64,000 bases of DNA from NCBI GenBank assembly GCA_937935245.1, contig CALGXX010000016.1, positions 17,205-81,204 on the forward strand, written 5' to 3'. Under the pieces are notes generated by a model that was given only the letters and a program-made list of their open reading frames with translations, was not told the origin of the DNA and made no database searches. Shown here piece by piece: positions 30,997-39,472 of the stretch. This DNA is from an uncultured Candidatus Saccharibacteria bacterium. Lineage in GTDB: Bacteria > Patescibacteriota > Saccharimonadia > Saccharimonadales > Saccharimonadaceae. Both the position numbers and the translations under genes were made by a program. How positions within the stretch are numbered: position 1 is the first letter of the stretch; each line of letters begins with the position of its first letter.

Positions 30997-31266
30997 GTGA
31001 GTACACCTATTAAGCCTCTTGGCGACCGTGTTGTAGCGGTGCGTGAAGAAGCAAAGACTCAGACAGCGAGCGGAATTTACTTGCCTGATAACGCTAAAGA
31101 AAAGCCAGTAGTTGCGGAAGTTAAATCAGTTGGCGGCGATGTGAAGAACGTCAAAGTCGGTGATCGGATTGTCTATAAGGAATATTCGACTACGGATTTG
31201 AAAATTGACGGCACGGAATATTTGATTGTTCGTGAAGAAGATATTTTAGCAACGGTTGTTGGATAA
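30997..31266 (+). CDS. groES: Co-chaperonin GroES (Cpn10)
   Basis: The 89-aa product has the core Cpn10 motifs: IKPLGDRVVAV at the start, the mobile loop around KTQTASGIYLPD, and VGDRIVYKEYSTT. It caps GroEL in protein folding. GTG 30997 is chosen because GGAGG is 5 nt upstream. An ATG 12 nt earlier would overlap the ribosome binding site, and longer frames run into the promoter and CIRCE. groEL follows after 16 nt. Confidence 0.97.
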   Translation: MSTPIKPLGDRVVAVREEAKTQTASGIYLPDNAKEKPVVAEVKSVGGDVKNVKVGDRIVYKEYSTTDLKIDGTEYLIVREEDILATVVG

Positions 31267-31282
31267 AAAGGGGAGTTTAATT

Positions 31283-32926
31283 ATGGCAAAAAAAGTTTTT
31301 TATGATGACGATGCGCGAAATCGCGTGCTTGGCGGAGCTAAATCGCTATACGACGCAGTTAAGGTAACTTACGGTCCAAAGGGTCGCAATGTTGTGATTG
31401 CAAAGGGTTTTGGCGGTCCAACGGTTACTCATGACGGCGTAACTGTGGCTGAAGGAATTGAATTGCCAGAAAACGATGACGAAACGCTGGGCTACAAAGT
31501 CGGTGCCGATTTAATCAAGCAGGCTGCTAAGAATTTGAACAAGCAAGCAGGCGATGGTACGACGACTGTGACGGTGTTGACATACTCGATTTTGAAAGAG
31601 GCGAATCGATTGATTGCGGCTGGACATAATCCGATGGAACTTAGGAAAGGCATCGAGCAAGCTGGTGCGGAAATTGTTAAAGAATTGAACAAATTGGCTG
31701 AGCCGATTGAAGGCAAGTCTGACCGCGTGGCTGAAGTTGCTACGATTTCGGCGGGAGATGCAGAAATTGGTAAATTGATTGCTGGCGTGATTGAGAAAGT
31801 TGGCAAAGACGGCGTGGTTACTGTTGAGGCTGGTCAAGGTTTGGAGTTGGAAGCTGAAGTTGTTGAAGGTTTTAGCTTAGACAAGGGCTGGGTGAGTCCG
31901 TTCTTTGTTACTGACGCGGGTCGTCAAGAAGCTGTGTATGAAAAGCCAGCAATTCTAATCACTGACAAGAAGATTTCTAGTGTACAAGAATTCTTGCCAA
32001 TGTTGGAAAAATTGGCACAAAGCGGTAAAAAGGACGTGGTTTTGATTGCTGATGAAGTTGAGGGCGAGGCATTGAGTATTTTGGTGCTGAACAAATTGAA
32101 GGGCGTATTCAATACCGTAGCTGTTAAGGCGCCAAGTTTCGGTGATCGTCGTAAAGACGTGCTTCGTGATATTGCTGTGCTGACTGGCGCGACTGTGATT
32201 TCTGAAGATCACGGATTGACATTCGAAAACGCAGGCTTGGAAGTTTTGGGTTCGGCGCGCAAGGTGATTGTTGGTAAAGACGAAACGACAATTATCGAAG
32301 GCGCGGGCAAGCCTTCAGGAGTGAAGGAGCGAATTGCTGAGATTAAATCGCTTTCAGAAAATGCTTCTAGCGAGTATGAAAAAGAACAATTCGACAAGCG
32401 CGCTGCGGCATTGTCTGGTAAGGTTGCGGTTATTAAGGTTGGTGGTGCGACTGAGACGGAGATTGACGAGAAGAAATTCCGCGTTGATGATGCAGTGGCG
32501 GCTACTAAAGCGGCTTTGGCTGAGGGAATTGTCGCTGGTGGTGGCGTAACTTTGGTCAATTTAGCTGGCAATCTAAAAGTTAGCGGCGCAGACAGTTTGT
32601 CGGTCGGTCGACAGATCTTGAAAGACGCTTTGAAACAGCCATTCCTGCAGATTATGAAAAATGCTGGCTTGAATGCTGACGCGTTGCTTGCTCAAGTTGA
32701 ATCTGGCAAACCTGGATTCGGCGTTAACGTTATGAAGCCAGAAGATGGTCTGATTGACGTGAAGAAGGCTGGCGTTATTGATCCAGCTCGCGTGACTAAA
32801 GAAGCTGTTCAAAATGCAGTGTCAATTGCATCAACTGCGGCAACTATGGGCGCTTTGGTGGTTGATATTCCAGAGGCTGAAGTTGCAGCTGCTCCTGGCG
32901 GTATGCCGGGAATGGGCATGATGTAA
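31283..32926 (+). CDS. groEL: Chaperonin GroEL (Cpn60)
   Basis: The 547-aa protein has normal length and the family signatures: VTYGPKGRNVVIAK, the ATP-binding GDGTTTVTVL, the apical domain, AAVEEG-type region AALAEGIVAGGGV, and a short GGMPGMGMM tail. It forms the folding chamber with GroES. GGGGAG precedes the ATG. It is cotranscribed with groES under CIRCE control and ends in a strong terminator. Confidence 0.98.
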   Translation: MAKKVFYDDDARNRVLGGAKSLYDAVKVTYGPKGRNVVIAKGFGGPTVTHDGVTVAEGIELPENDDETLGYKVGADLIKQAAKNLNKQAGDGTTTVTVLTYSILKEANRLIAAGHNPMELRKGIEQAGAEIVKELNKLAEPIEGKSDRVAEVATISAGDAEIGKLIAGVIEKVGKDGVVTVEAGQGLELEAEVVEGFSLDKGWVSPFFVTDAGRQEAVYEKPAILITDKKISSVQEFLPMLEKLAQSGKKDVVLIADEVEGEALSILVLNKLKGVFNTVAVKAPSFGDRRKDVLRDIAVLTGATVISEDHGLTFENAGLEVLGSARKVIVGKDETTIIEGAGKPSGVKERIAEIKSLSENASSEYEKEQFDKRAAALSGKVAVIKVGGATETEIDEKKFRVDDAVAATKAALAEGIVAGGGVTLVNLAGNLKVSGADSLSVGRQILKDALKQPFLQIMKNAGLNADALLAQVESGKPGFGVNVMKPEDGLIDVKKAGVIDPARVTKEAVQNAVSIASTAATMGALVVDIPEAEVAAAPGGMPGMGMM

Positions 32927-32948
32927 ATCTGCCCCGAGCAATAAAAAT

Positions 32949-32971
32949 CCCGCCGAAAATGGCGGGTTTTT
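32949..32971. terminator. Terminator after groEL (probably bidirectional)
   Basis: CCCGCC (32949-32954) and GGCGGG (32961-32966) form a GC stem with T on the right and A on the left, serving groEL and the convergent 169-aa gene. Confidence 0.9.
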
Positions 32972-32987
32972 ATTTTGGAGAAATGGC

Positions 32988-33497
32988 TTAACGAGGATTT
33001 GAGAAATAGTCGATTTCTTTAATGATATCCAGTAGAGCCTGAGCGCGGCGAGCTTCGTCAACAATAGCTATGGCAGCGTCGTGTGCCGGCGCGATCAGAG
33101 TTTTATCATCCGTAGAACGAAGAAGTAACAGGTAAGTATCAAACTTTTCTTCTGGAGAAACGTCCAGCTTGTCAACTAATGGACGCAACTCGTTCAAGGC
33201 AGTTTGCTTAATCGTATCGAGCGCAGGATCTGCAGTCGCAGTTGGAGTTGGTGCGCTGACCACTGGAGTTGGCATGACTGGCTCTGGAGTAGTGGGCTTC
33301 GTTATGTCAGTAGCAGACTCATCGTTCTGATCTGTAGTAACAGGATCTGGTGAGATGGTTGCAGGATTAATTACAGGTGAAGCTGTAGCATTTGTCTCTT
33401 CGAATTGTAAATTATTGTCTGTACCTTGTGACACGCCAGCTAATACCTTAGCCAGTTCTTGGTCGTCACTGAATGATTGATTAGCTTGAGAATCCAT
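32988..33497 (-). CDS. Acidic protein with Pro/Thr-rich linker, unknown function
   Basis: The 169-aa product has a short acidic N-terminus, a Pro/Thr/Ala-rich low-complexity region (about 35-90) and a helical C-terminal domain (about 92-169) with LRPLVDKLDVSPEEKFDTYL. There is no membrane segment. AAGGTGG precedes the ATG. I recognise no family; the C-terminal helices look like a small interaction domain. It is convergent with groEL. Confidence 0.65.
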   Translation of the reverse strand: MDSQANQSFSDDQELAKVLAGVSQGTDNNLQFEETNATASPVINPATISPDPVTTDQNDESATDITKPTTPEPVMPTPVVSAPTPTATADPALDTIKQTALNELRPLVDKLDVSPEEKFDTYLLLLRSTDDKTLIAPAHDAAIAIVDEARRAQALLDIIKEIDYFSNPR

Positions 33498-33574
33498 TAT
33501 AACCCACCTTATATATTAAATTGTTTAAGCTTATATATGTTACACTATAACATGAGTTAATCAAGGAGCGCAAG

Positions 33575-34615
33575 ATGTTAGATGATATGAATGTGATAAA
33601 ACAATATGATCCAGGCGACGTTTTAAGCGGCGTTTTGAATATTCCAGAACAAGCTCGATATGAAGTGTCGATTCACGAAGGTGCGAATCAGCGTCGAGAT
33701 TTTAAGAATATTGTGATCGCGGGAATGGGCGGTTCGGCTTTAGCGGCCGATATGGTTCGAGTTTTGACTGCGGGCTGGTTGCATATTCCGCTTGAAGTGG
33801 TGAAGGGCTATGATTTGCCGGGATTTGTGAGCGAGGAAACGTTGGTTATTGCGGTTAGTCATTCGGGCAATACCGAGGAAACTCTGAGTTGTTATCAGCA
33901 AGCATTGGAGAAGAAGGCGTGTTTGGTGGCTATGTCGACTGGCGGGGCGTTGATTGAGCGAGCGAAAAATGACAATGTAACTTACACCCAAGTTCCAGCT
34001 GGCGCGCAGCCGCGAATGTCGACGGTTTACCATTTGCGAGGATTATTGAAACTATTGCAATATTTTTGGGTGATTGATAATGATTTGTACGATCAGGTAA
34101 AAAATAGCGCTGACTGGTTGGCGGGCGAGATATCTAATTGGACAGCTAAAACGCCAGAAGTTGATAATTTGGCGAAGCAGATTGCGAAATTAACAATTGG
34201 CAAGACGTTGGTTGTTTTTGGTGGTGAATTGACTTGGCCGCTGGCGTATAAATGGAAGATCAGCTGGAATGAATCGGCGAAGAATTTGGCATTTTCTAAT
34301 CAATACCCAGAGTTTAATCACAATGAATTTATTGGATGGTCGTCTCATCCTGTAGAGAAGCCGTTTACGGTTTTTGATATTCGTAGCAATTTGGAGCGAG
34401 ACAGAATCCGCGAGCGAATGGAGCTTAGCGACCGATTGTTAAGTGGCAAGCGACCAAAGGCGCACGTGTTGGAGCTTCGAGGGAAGACGCTTATGGAGCA
34501 ATTACTGTGGGGTTTGGTGCTGGCTGACGCGGCTAGTATTTACACAGCTATTCTTAATGGAGTCAATCCTGGTCCAGTTCAGTTGGTTGAAAAATTGAAA
34601 GCGGAACTTAGTTAA
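33575..34615 (+). CDS. Bifunctional phosphoglucose/phosphomannose isomerase (SIS domain)
   Basis: The 346-aa product has two SIS-type halves. The first contains IVIAGMGGSALAADMV (about residue 49) and the sugar-phosphate motif VSHSGNTEETL (about 103-113). The second ends with the PGI/PMI C-terminal domain, with NHNEFIGW and a final LAD-block. The family interconverts glucose-6-P, mannose-6-P and fructose-6-P. AAGGAG lies 8 nt before ATG 33575, which supports the start. It is convergent with the ABC permease gene, with a 1-nt gap between stops. Confidence 0.9.
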   Translation: MLDDMNVIKQYDPGDVLSGVLNIPEQARYEVSIHEGANQRRDFKNIVIAGMGGSALAADMVRVLTAGWLHIPLEVVKGYDLPGFVSEETLVIAVSHSGNTEETLSCYQQALEKKACLVAMSTGGALIERAKNDNVTYTQVPAGAQPRMSTVYHLRGLLKLLQYFWVIDNDLYDQVKNSADWLAGEISNWTAKTPEVDNLAKQIAKLTIGKTLVVFGGELTWPLAYKWKISWNESAKNLAFSNQYPEFNHNEFIGWSSHPVEKPFTVFDIRSNLERDRIRERMELSDRLLSGKRPKAHVLELRGKTLMEQLLWGLVLADAASIYTAILNGVNPGPVQLVEKLKAELS

Positions 34616-34616
34616 T

Positions 34617-35828
34617 TTAATATCGTAGAGATTCGATTGGGTCGCGTCTGGTGGCGCGGGCTGCTGGATATACGCCAGAAATTACGCCGATGATTATTGA
34701 CAGTCCAATTGATAAGACGGCTGTTTGCCAATAAATATAAGGTGTGAGCGGCAAGTATAAGCTGGCAATATAAGCTCCCGCCAGACCTAACCCGTAGCCC
34801 AATATTCCGCCGAGGAATCCGATAATTGCTGCCTCGATTAAGAATTGATTGATGATATCCCAGCCCGTGGCGCCGACGGCTCGTCTGACGCCGACTTCAC
34901 GCTGACGCTCGGCGACATTGACAAGCATCACGTTCATAACGCCTATTCCACCGATTAACAGAGAAATAATGCCGATGACAGTTAAGATTATCGAGAGAAA
35001 CCTCGCGACATTAGACTTCTTTTCGTTTATCTCGTCGCCAGAAACGATTCGATAATTCTTATCGCTATCATGATTCTTCTTCAAAATATCGTCAGCCGAT
35101 TTTATGACTGAATTGAGATTTTTATGATCTTTGGTAGCCACGATGATTTGCTGAATTTGGGGCGTGCCTTGGGTGAATTTTTTAATCACAGACAATGGAA
35201 TAATGGCGGCGTTATTAAAATTCACGTCCAAATAACTGGCTGGATTTTCAATATTCTTCAACACGCCAACAACGGTCAATGGTTGATTTCGGATGTAAAT
35301 AACGTTTCCGATAGACCTTTCGGTGCCGAATAAATCGACCGACAATTGCTGACCGACGACAACTCCGCCGATGTCGTTAATAAATTGTCCAGTAGCAATT
35401 TGCAAATTGGCGACGTCTTTTAGCGATTCCGTACTGCCGATTAACGCGGCGTTTTGGATATCGACTTTACCTTCGCGGGCGTGCAGTTCGGCGTGTAGGA
35501 AGGCAATTGGCGCGGCTTTCGTGTTGGCAATTTTTTCTATATCCCTGGCGTCCGTTTCAGTCAATGTGTTGACCGTCGTCGTGTTATCGGATTCAGTCAG
35601 CAGATTCGGGACGGCTTTTTGATTGCCAGACTTAACAATGGCGACAGGAGTGGATGATTGGTTGGAATTGTCGCCGAATAGGTGATTAAATCCGCCAGTT
35701 AAAGATAGAACCATGGTGATGCTGGCGATGCCAATAGCTACGCCTACGATTGTCAAAAATGTTCGTCCGCGATTAGCTCGTAGCGCCTGAGTAGCGTTCT
35801 CAAAATGATTTTTTACTAATATTTTCAC
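34617..35828 (-). CDS. MacB-like ABC transporter permease (FtsX domain)
   Basis: The 403-aa product has an N-terminal helix (about 22-45), an extracytoplasmic MacB core domain (about 50-265) and three C-terminal helices of the FtsX family (about 280-390), ending YPAARATRRDPIESLRY, a typical MacB/LolC tail. The motif ERQREVGVRRAVGAT after the second helix is the coupling region. It forms an exporter with the ATPase gene, whose stop overlaps its start by 4 nt. The cargo is unknown; in monoderm-like cells such systems often expel peptides or antibiotics. Confidence 0.93.
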   Translation of the reverse strand: MKILVKNHFENATQALRANRGRTFLTIVGVAIGIASITMVLSLTGGFNHLFGDNSNQSSTPVAIVKSGNQKAVPNLLTESDNTTTVNTLTETDARDIEKIANTKAAPIAFLHAELHAREGKVDIQNAALIGSTESLKDVANLQIATGQFINDIGGVVVGQQLSVDLFGTERSIGNVIYIRNQPLTVVGVLKNIENPASYLDVNFNNAAIIPLSVIKKFTQGTPQIQQIIVATKDHKNLNSVIKSADDILKKNHDSDKNYRIVSGDEINEKKSNVARFLSIILTVIGIISLLIGGIGVMNVMLVNVAERQREVGVRRAVGATGWDIINQFLIEAAIIGFLGGILGYGLGLAGAYIASLYLPLTPYIYWQTAVLSIGLSIIIGVISGVYPAARATRRDPIESLRY

Positions 35829-36619
35829 GATTTTTTCGCCCTCGATTTCTTTGAAGATTTTTGCTTCTTAGGTTTTTCTTCTTTTTCATCGTCTACAATT
35901 AACTTCTTAGTGAACTTGCGCTTTTCCTTATGCTCGTCAGTGTCGATTTTTCCGTCTAACATAGTGATGACGCGACTGGCGTAATGAGTCAATTCTGGGT
36001 TGTGAGTAACCATAATTATGGTGTTGCCGCGACGGTGTAAGTCGGACAATTCTTCCATAATGAGATGACTCGATTTGCTATCCAAATTTCCTGTCGGTTC
36101 GTCGGCTAAGATAATTGACGGGCTATTAACCAACGCTCTGGCAATTGCTACGCGCTGAACCTGACCGCCAGATAATTGATGTGGCATATAATATTCACGC
36201 TGTCCCAGATGAAAAGTTTTCAGAATGCGGCTAGCTTCTTGAAGCCGTTTGACTTTCCCGAGTCCTTTATACGTTAACGGCAACGCCACGTTTTCAATTA
36301 CAGTCAGGCGAGGGATAAGATTAAAATTCTGGAAAACGAAGCCGATGTGTTTGGAACGAATTTTGGCGCGTCGTCGTGAGCTAAGATTATCGACAGCGAC
36401 GTCGTCCAGGTAATATTCGCCCTCTGATGGCTGGTCTAATAGTCCAAGGGTGTTTAATAAAGTAGTTTTTCCGCAACCGCTTGGTCCCATAATAGCAATA
36501 AACTCGCCCTTTTTAACGGTTAAATCGACGTTATCTAAGGCGCGAATCTCAGCATCACCAAAGCCAAATTTTTTGGTGACATTAACAAGCCTAATGCGTG
36601 GTGGAATAGTTTCTTTCAT
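35825..36619 (-). CDS. MacB/LolD-like ABC transporter ATP-binding protein
   Basis: From ATG 36619 the product is 264 aa. It has Walker A GPSGCGKTTLL (about residue 46), the Q-loop in FVFQNFNLIP, the signature LSGGQVQRVAIARAL, and Walker B IILADEPTGNLD. A Lys-rich tail of about 35 residues is an extra. The longer upstream frame crosses the promoter and is rejected. TATAAT (36629-36634) ends 9 nt before the ATG with TTGCAC 18 nt upstream. It is the first gene of the two-gene exporter operon. Confidence 0.95.
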   Translation of the reverse strand: MKETIPPRIRLVNVTKKFGFGDAEIRALDNVDLTVKKGEFIAIMGPSGCGKTTLLNTLGLLDQPSEGEYYLDDVAVDNLSSRRRAKIRSKHIGFVFQNFNLIPRLTVIENVALPLTYKGLGKVKRLQEASRILKTFHLGQREYYMPHQLSGGQVQRVAIARALVNSPSIILADEPTGNLDSKSSHLIMEELSDLHRRGNTIIMVTHNPELTHYASRVITMLDGKIDTDEHKEKRKFTKKLIVDDEKEEKPKKQKSSKKSRAKKS

Positions 36620-36628
36620 CTTCGACTT

Positions 36629-36658
36629 ATTATAGAGAATGAATGTCGGTAAGTGCAA
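36629..36658 (-). promoter_or_regulatory. Promoter of the ABC exporter operon
   Basis: On the minus strand TTGCAC (36653-36658), 18 nt and TATAAT (36629-36634) end 9 nt before ATG 36619, so the mRNA would have almost no leader. Confidence 0.65.
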
Positions 36659-36697
36659 CCATAAGGGGCAATAAAGTTGTGGTATAATTATCAACAA

Positions 36698-36787
36698 GGA
36701 AGGGTGCAGGAGTGGTTGAACTGGCACGCCTGGAACGCGTGTAACGGAGCAATCTGTTCGAGGGTTCGAATCCCTCTCCTTCCGCCA
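36698..36787 (+). tRNA. tRNA-Ser(GGA), CCA encoded
   Basis: The 90-nt class II tRNA has a GGAAGGG/TCCTTCC-type acceptor, the anticodon arm CACGC-CTGGAAC-GCGTG (anticodon GGA), a long variable arm and an encoded CCA. TATAAT at 36683-36688 lies 9 nt upstream. It is the fourth serine isoacceptor in the window. Confidence 0.94.
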
Positions 36788-36798
36788 AGAAGATTATT

Positions 36799-36833
36799 TA
36801 CCGACAGAACTTAGATCTTGTCGGTATTTTTTT
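36799..36833 (+). terminator. Terminator of tRNA-Ser(GGA)
   Basis: TACCGACA (36799-36806) pairs with TGTCGGTA (36819-36826), followed by seven T, 11 nt after the tRNA end. Confidence 0.9.
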
Positions 36834-36905
36834 GTTAAAAAAATCGTAGACAGGGGCGGCTAATCTGGTCATGATATAAATAGGTTGTAATTTTTACTAA
36901 ATAGC

Positions 36906-36960
36906 TTGCAAAACACTAGATATAGTGGCTATAGTTATTATTGTACGCTATATATATAGC
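36906..36960 (+). promoter_or_regulatory. nrdA promoter with a pair of NrdR-like boxes
   Basis: TTGCAA (36906-36911), 18 nt and TATAGT (36930-36935) form the promoter. Box 1 (36913-36928) has the core CTAGATATAG in the spacer, one mismatch from the NrdR core CwAtATaTwG. Box 2 (36945-36960) has CTATATATAT, also one mismatch. Their centres are 32 bp apart, the spacing typical of NrdR operators. NrdR would repress when dATP/ATP is high. Confidence 0.7.
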
Positions 36961-37000
36961 GAGCCCATAAATAAACAAAAACACAAGCTACGAAGATAAG

Positions 37001-37031
37001 CCACCAGATGAGGTGTTGGTGGTTTGTTTTT
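37001..37031 (+). terminator. Terminator-like hairpin in the nrdA leader
   Basis: CCACCA (37001-37006) pairs with TGGTGG (37017-37022) and is followed by TTTGTTTTT, 25 nt before the start codon. As it lies between promoter and gene it may act as an attenuator. No competing antiterminator is obvious. Confidence 0.45.
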
Positions 37032-37055
37032 AAGGGGGTAAATTAAGGAGGGTAT

Positions 37056-39458
37056 GTGAAAGAAATTAACGTAGTCAAACGCGACGGAACGAAAGAACCG
37101 TTTGATGCTAATAAAATTAACACGGCTATTTTAAAAGCGTGCGAAGGTTTGCCGGACCAAATTTCTAAGGTTGTTCAGGTGGCGACTGAATTGCAATTGA
37201 CATTATTTGATGGAATTACGACCGAACAACTAGACGAGGCGGTTATTCAAACAGTTTTGCAAAACGTTAAAGACGACCCAGACTATGATAAAATTGCGGC
37301 ACGATTATTATTGAAAACTGTCTATAAGCAGATTTTGGGCGATTATGAAACGGCGGAAGAATTGAAAAAGCTTCATGCGCGCGAATTTCCGAAATTTGTT
37401 AAGGCGGCGGTGAAAGAAGGATTGCTGGATAAGCGCATGGCTGACGGTCGATTTGACTTGAAAAAGCTGGCGGCGGAACTTGATCCAGCGCGTGATGATT
37501 TGAGTAAATATTTGGGTGTGGTGACTAATAAAAACCGCTATGCTCTTCGTAAGCAAAACGGCTCGCCAATTGAAACACCTCAGTTTACGCACATGCGTAT
37601 CGCTATGGGACTTAGCTATAACGAATCTGACCCAACAACTGCAGCGATTGAGTTTTATAATCACATGAGCAATTTAGAGTACGTCCCAGGTGGCTCAACG
37701 CGAGTTAACGCTGGTGGCTCGTTCCCGCAACTCAGTAACTGTTTCTTGCTTAATGTCGATGATGATATGGAGTCAATTGCTAAGGCTGTTCGCGACACAA
37801 TGTGGATTGCTAAAGGTACGGGCGGAATTGGCATTGGCTTTACAAAGCTACGTGCGGCGGGTAGTCCAGTTAAAACCACCAACACTGAATCAACTGGACC
37901 GATTCCATTCATGAAGATGATTGATACGGCGCTTTTTGCGGTTTCTCGTAAGGGAAAAAAGGCTGGTGCGGCTGCAATTTACATGGAAAACTGGCACCTT
38001 AATTTTGATCAATTTGTTGATCTTCGTCAAAACTCTGGCGACCCATATCTAAGAACCAGATTTGCAAATACCGCGGTATTTATTTCTGACGAATTTATGA
38101 AGCGAGTAGAGAAAGACCAAGATTGGTATTTGTTTGATCCAGCGGAAACTCCAGATTTGACGGAATTATATGGTGAAGCGTTTTCGGCGCGATATAAAGA
38201 ATATATAAAGATGGCAGAAGCTGGGAAATTGCGTACGTTTGATAAAGTTCCAGCTCGTCAGCAATTTAAGCGCATTTTGACCAGTTTGCAGGCGACATCA
38301 CATCCGTGGCTGACTTGGAAAGATACGATTAACGTGCGAGCATTGAATAACAATACAGGTACGATTCACCTTAGTAACTTGTGTACGGAAATTACATTAC
38401 CGCAGGATAAGAATAATATTGCAACGTGTAATTTGGTGAGTATTAATTTGTCGGCATTTCTCGGTGAGGATAAGACTTGGGATTGGGATAGATTGAAAGA
38501 GGCGGCCCGTGCGGCGGTGCGACAATTGGACAATTTGTGCGACATCACTCAAACGCCAATTCCAGAAGCGATGCATTCGAATCAGCAAACTCGAGCGATT
38601 GGCCTCGGGATTATGGGTCTTTCTGACGTGTTGGAAAAATTGGGTTATTGTTACGAATCGAAAGAAGCGTACGATTTGGTTGATCAATTGACGGAGTTTA
38701 TTAGCTATCACGCGATTGACCAGTCGGCTGATTTGGCAAAGGAATTGGGTAGTTATCCAACATTCGCGGGTAGCGGCTGGAGCAAGGGCCTTCTTCCGAT
38801 TGATACGGTTGATAAATTGTCGAAAGATCGCGGCGTGAAGGTGAAAATAGACCAAAAGACGCGACTGGACTGGGATAGCTTACGAAAGAAGGTGAAGAAG
38901 GGAATGCGAAATGCGACTCTTATGGCAATTGCGCCGACGGCTAACATTGGTCATGTGGCGGGAACGACTCCTGGAATTGATCCGCAATTCGCACAGATCT
39001 TTAGTCGCTCGACTTTGAATGGTAAGTTTTTGGAAGTGAACCATAATTTAGTTCGCGATTTGAAGAAACTTGGATTGTGGGACAATTTGAAAGATGAGAT
39101 TTTTGCAGCTCAAGGCGATATTCAAGATATTGACGGCATTCCGCAAAACATCAAGGATGTTTATAAAACAAGTTTCCAGCTCAGTCCGTACGCGTTTATT
39201 GAGGTGGCGGCTAGGGCTCAGAAGTGGGTCGATCAGGCGATTTCTCGAAATATGTACCTGGAGACGCGAGACATTGATGAATATGTGAAGATTTATTCAG
39301 AAGCGTGGAAGCGTGGCTTGAAAACGACATATTATCTACACGTTAAGCCGCGTCATCAGTCGGAGCAAACGACGGTTTCAGTTGATAAAATTGCAGAACA
39401 AAAAGTCCGCACAAATAGTAAAGTGCGCGGATTTGGATTTGCGAAAATTAATAAATAA
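37056..39458 (+). CDS. nrdA: Class I ribonucleotide reductase alpha subunit NrdA
   Basis: The 800-aa enzyme reduces ribonucleoside diphosphates. An N-terminal ATP-cone (about 3-93) gives allosteric control. Active-site residues are visible: Cys229 in LSNCFLLN and Cys458 in ATCNL (the reducing pair), and NLCTEI with Cys443 and Glu445 (radical Cys and acid). The C-terminal tail, where class I enzymes normally carry a CxxC shuttle pair, has no Cys at all, which is odd. The start is GTG 37056 with AAGGAGGG just upstream. nrdB follows after 14 nt. Confidence 0.95.
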   Translation: MKEINVVKRDGTKEPFDANKINTAILKACEGLPDQISKVVQVATELQLTLFDGITTEQLDEAVIQTVLQNVKDDPDYDKIAARLLLKTVYKQILGDYETAEELKKLHAREFPKFVKAAVKEGLLDKRMADGRFDLKKLAAELDPARDDLSKYLGVVTNKNRYALRKQNGSPIETPQFTHMRIAMGLSYNESDPTTAAIEFYNHMSNLEYVPGGSTRVNAGGSFPQLSNCFLLNVDDDMESIAKAVRDTMWIAKGTGGIGIGFTKLRAAGSPVKTTNTESTGPIPFMKMIDTALFAVSRKGKKAGAAAIYMENWHLNFDQFVDLRQNSGDPYLRTRFANTAVFISDEFMKRVEKDQDWYLFDPAETPDLTELYGEAFSARYKEYIKMAEAGKLRTFDKVPARQQFKRILTSLQATSHPWLTWKDTINVRALNNNTGTIHLSNLCTEITLPQDKNNIATCNLVSINLSAFLGEDKTWDWDRLKEAARAAVRQLDNLCDITQTPIPEAMHSNQQTRAIGLGIMGLSDVLEKLGYCYESKEAYDLVDQLTEFISYHAIDQSADLAKELGSYPTFAGSGWSKGLLPIDTVDKLSKDRGVKVKIDQKTRLDWDSLRKKVKKGMRNATLMAIAPTANIGHVAGTTPGIDPQFAQIFSRSTLNGKFLEVNHNLVRDLKKLGLWDNLKDEIFAAQGDIQDIDGIPQNIKDVYKTSFQLSPYAFIEVAARAQKWVDQAISRNMYLETRDIDEYVKIYSEAWKRGLKTTYYLHVKPRHQSEQTTVSVDKIAEQKVRTNSKVRGFGFAKINK

Positions 39459-39472
39459 AGGAGGAGATTAAG

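Noticed and set aside
31492..32571. Several minus-strand frames of 60-120 codons
   Set aside because: All are antisense to groEL, which is intact.
36840..37055. Cobalamin riboswitch upstream of nrdA
   Set aside because: No B12-box; the enzyme is class I with NrdB, and the region is explained by NrdR-like boxes and a short hairpin.
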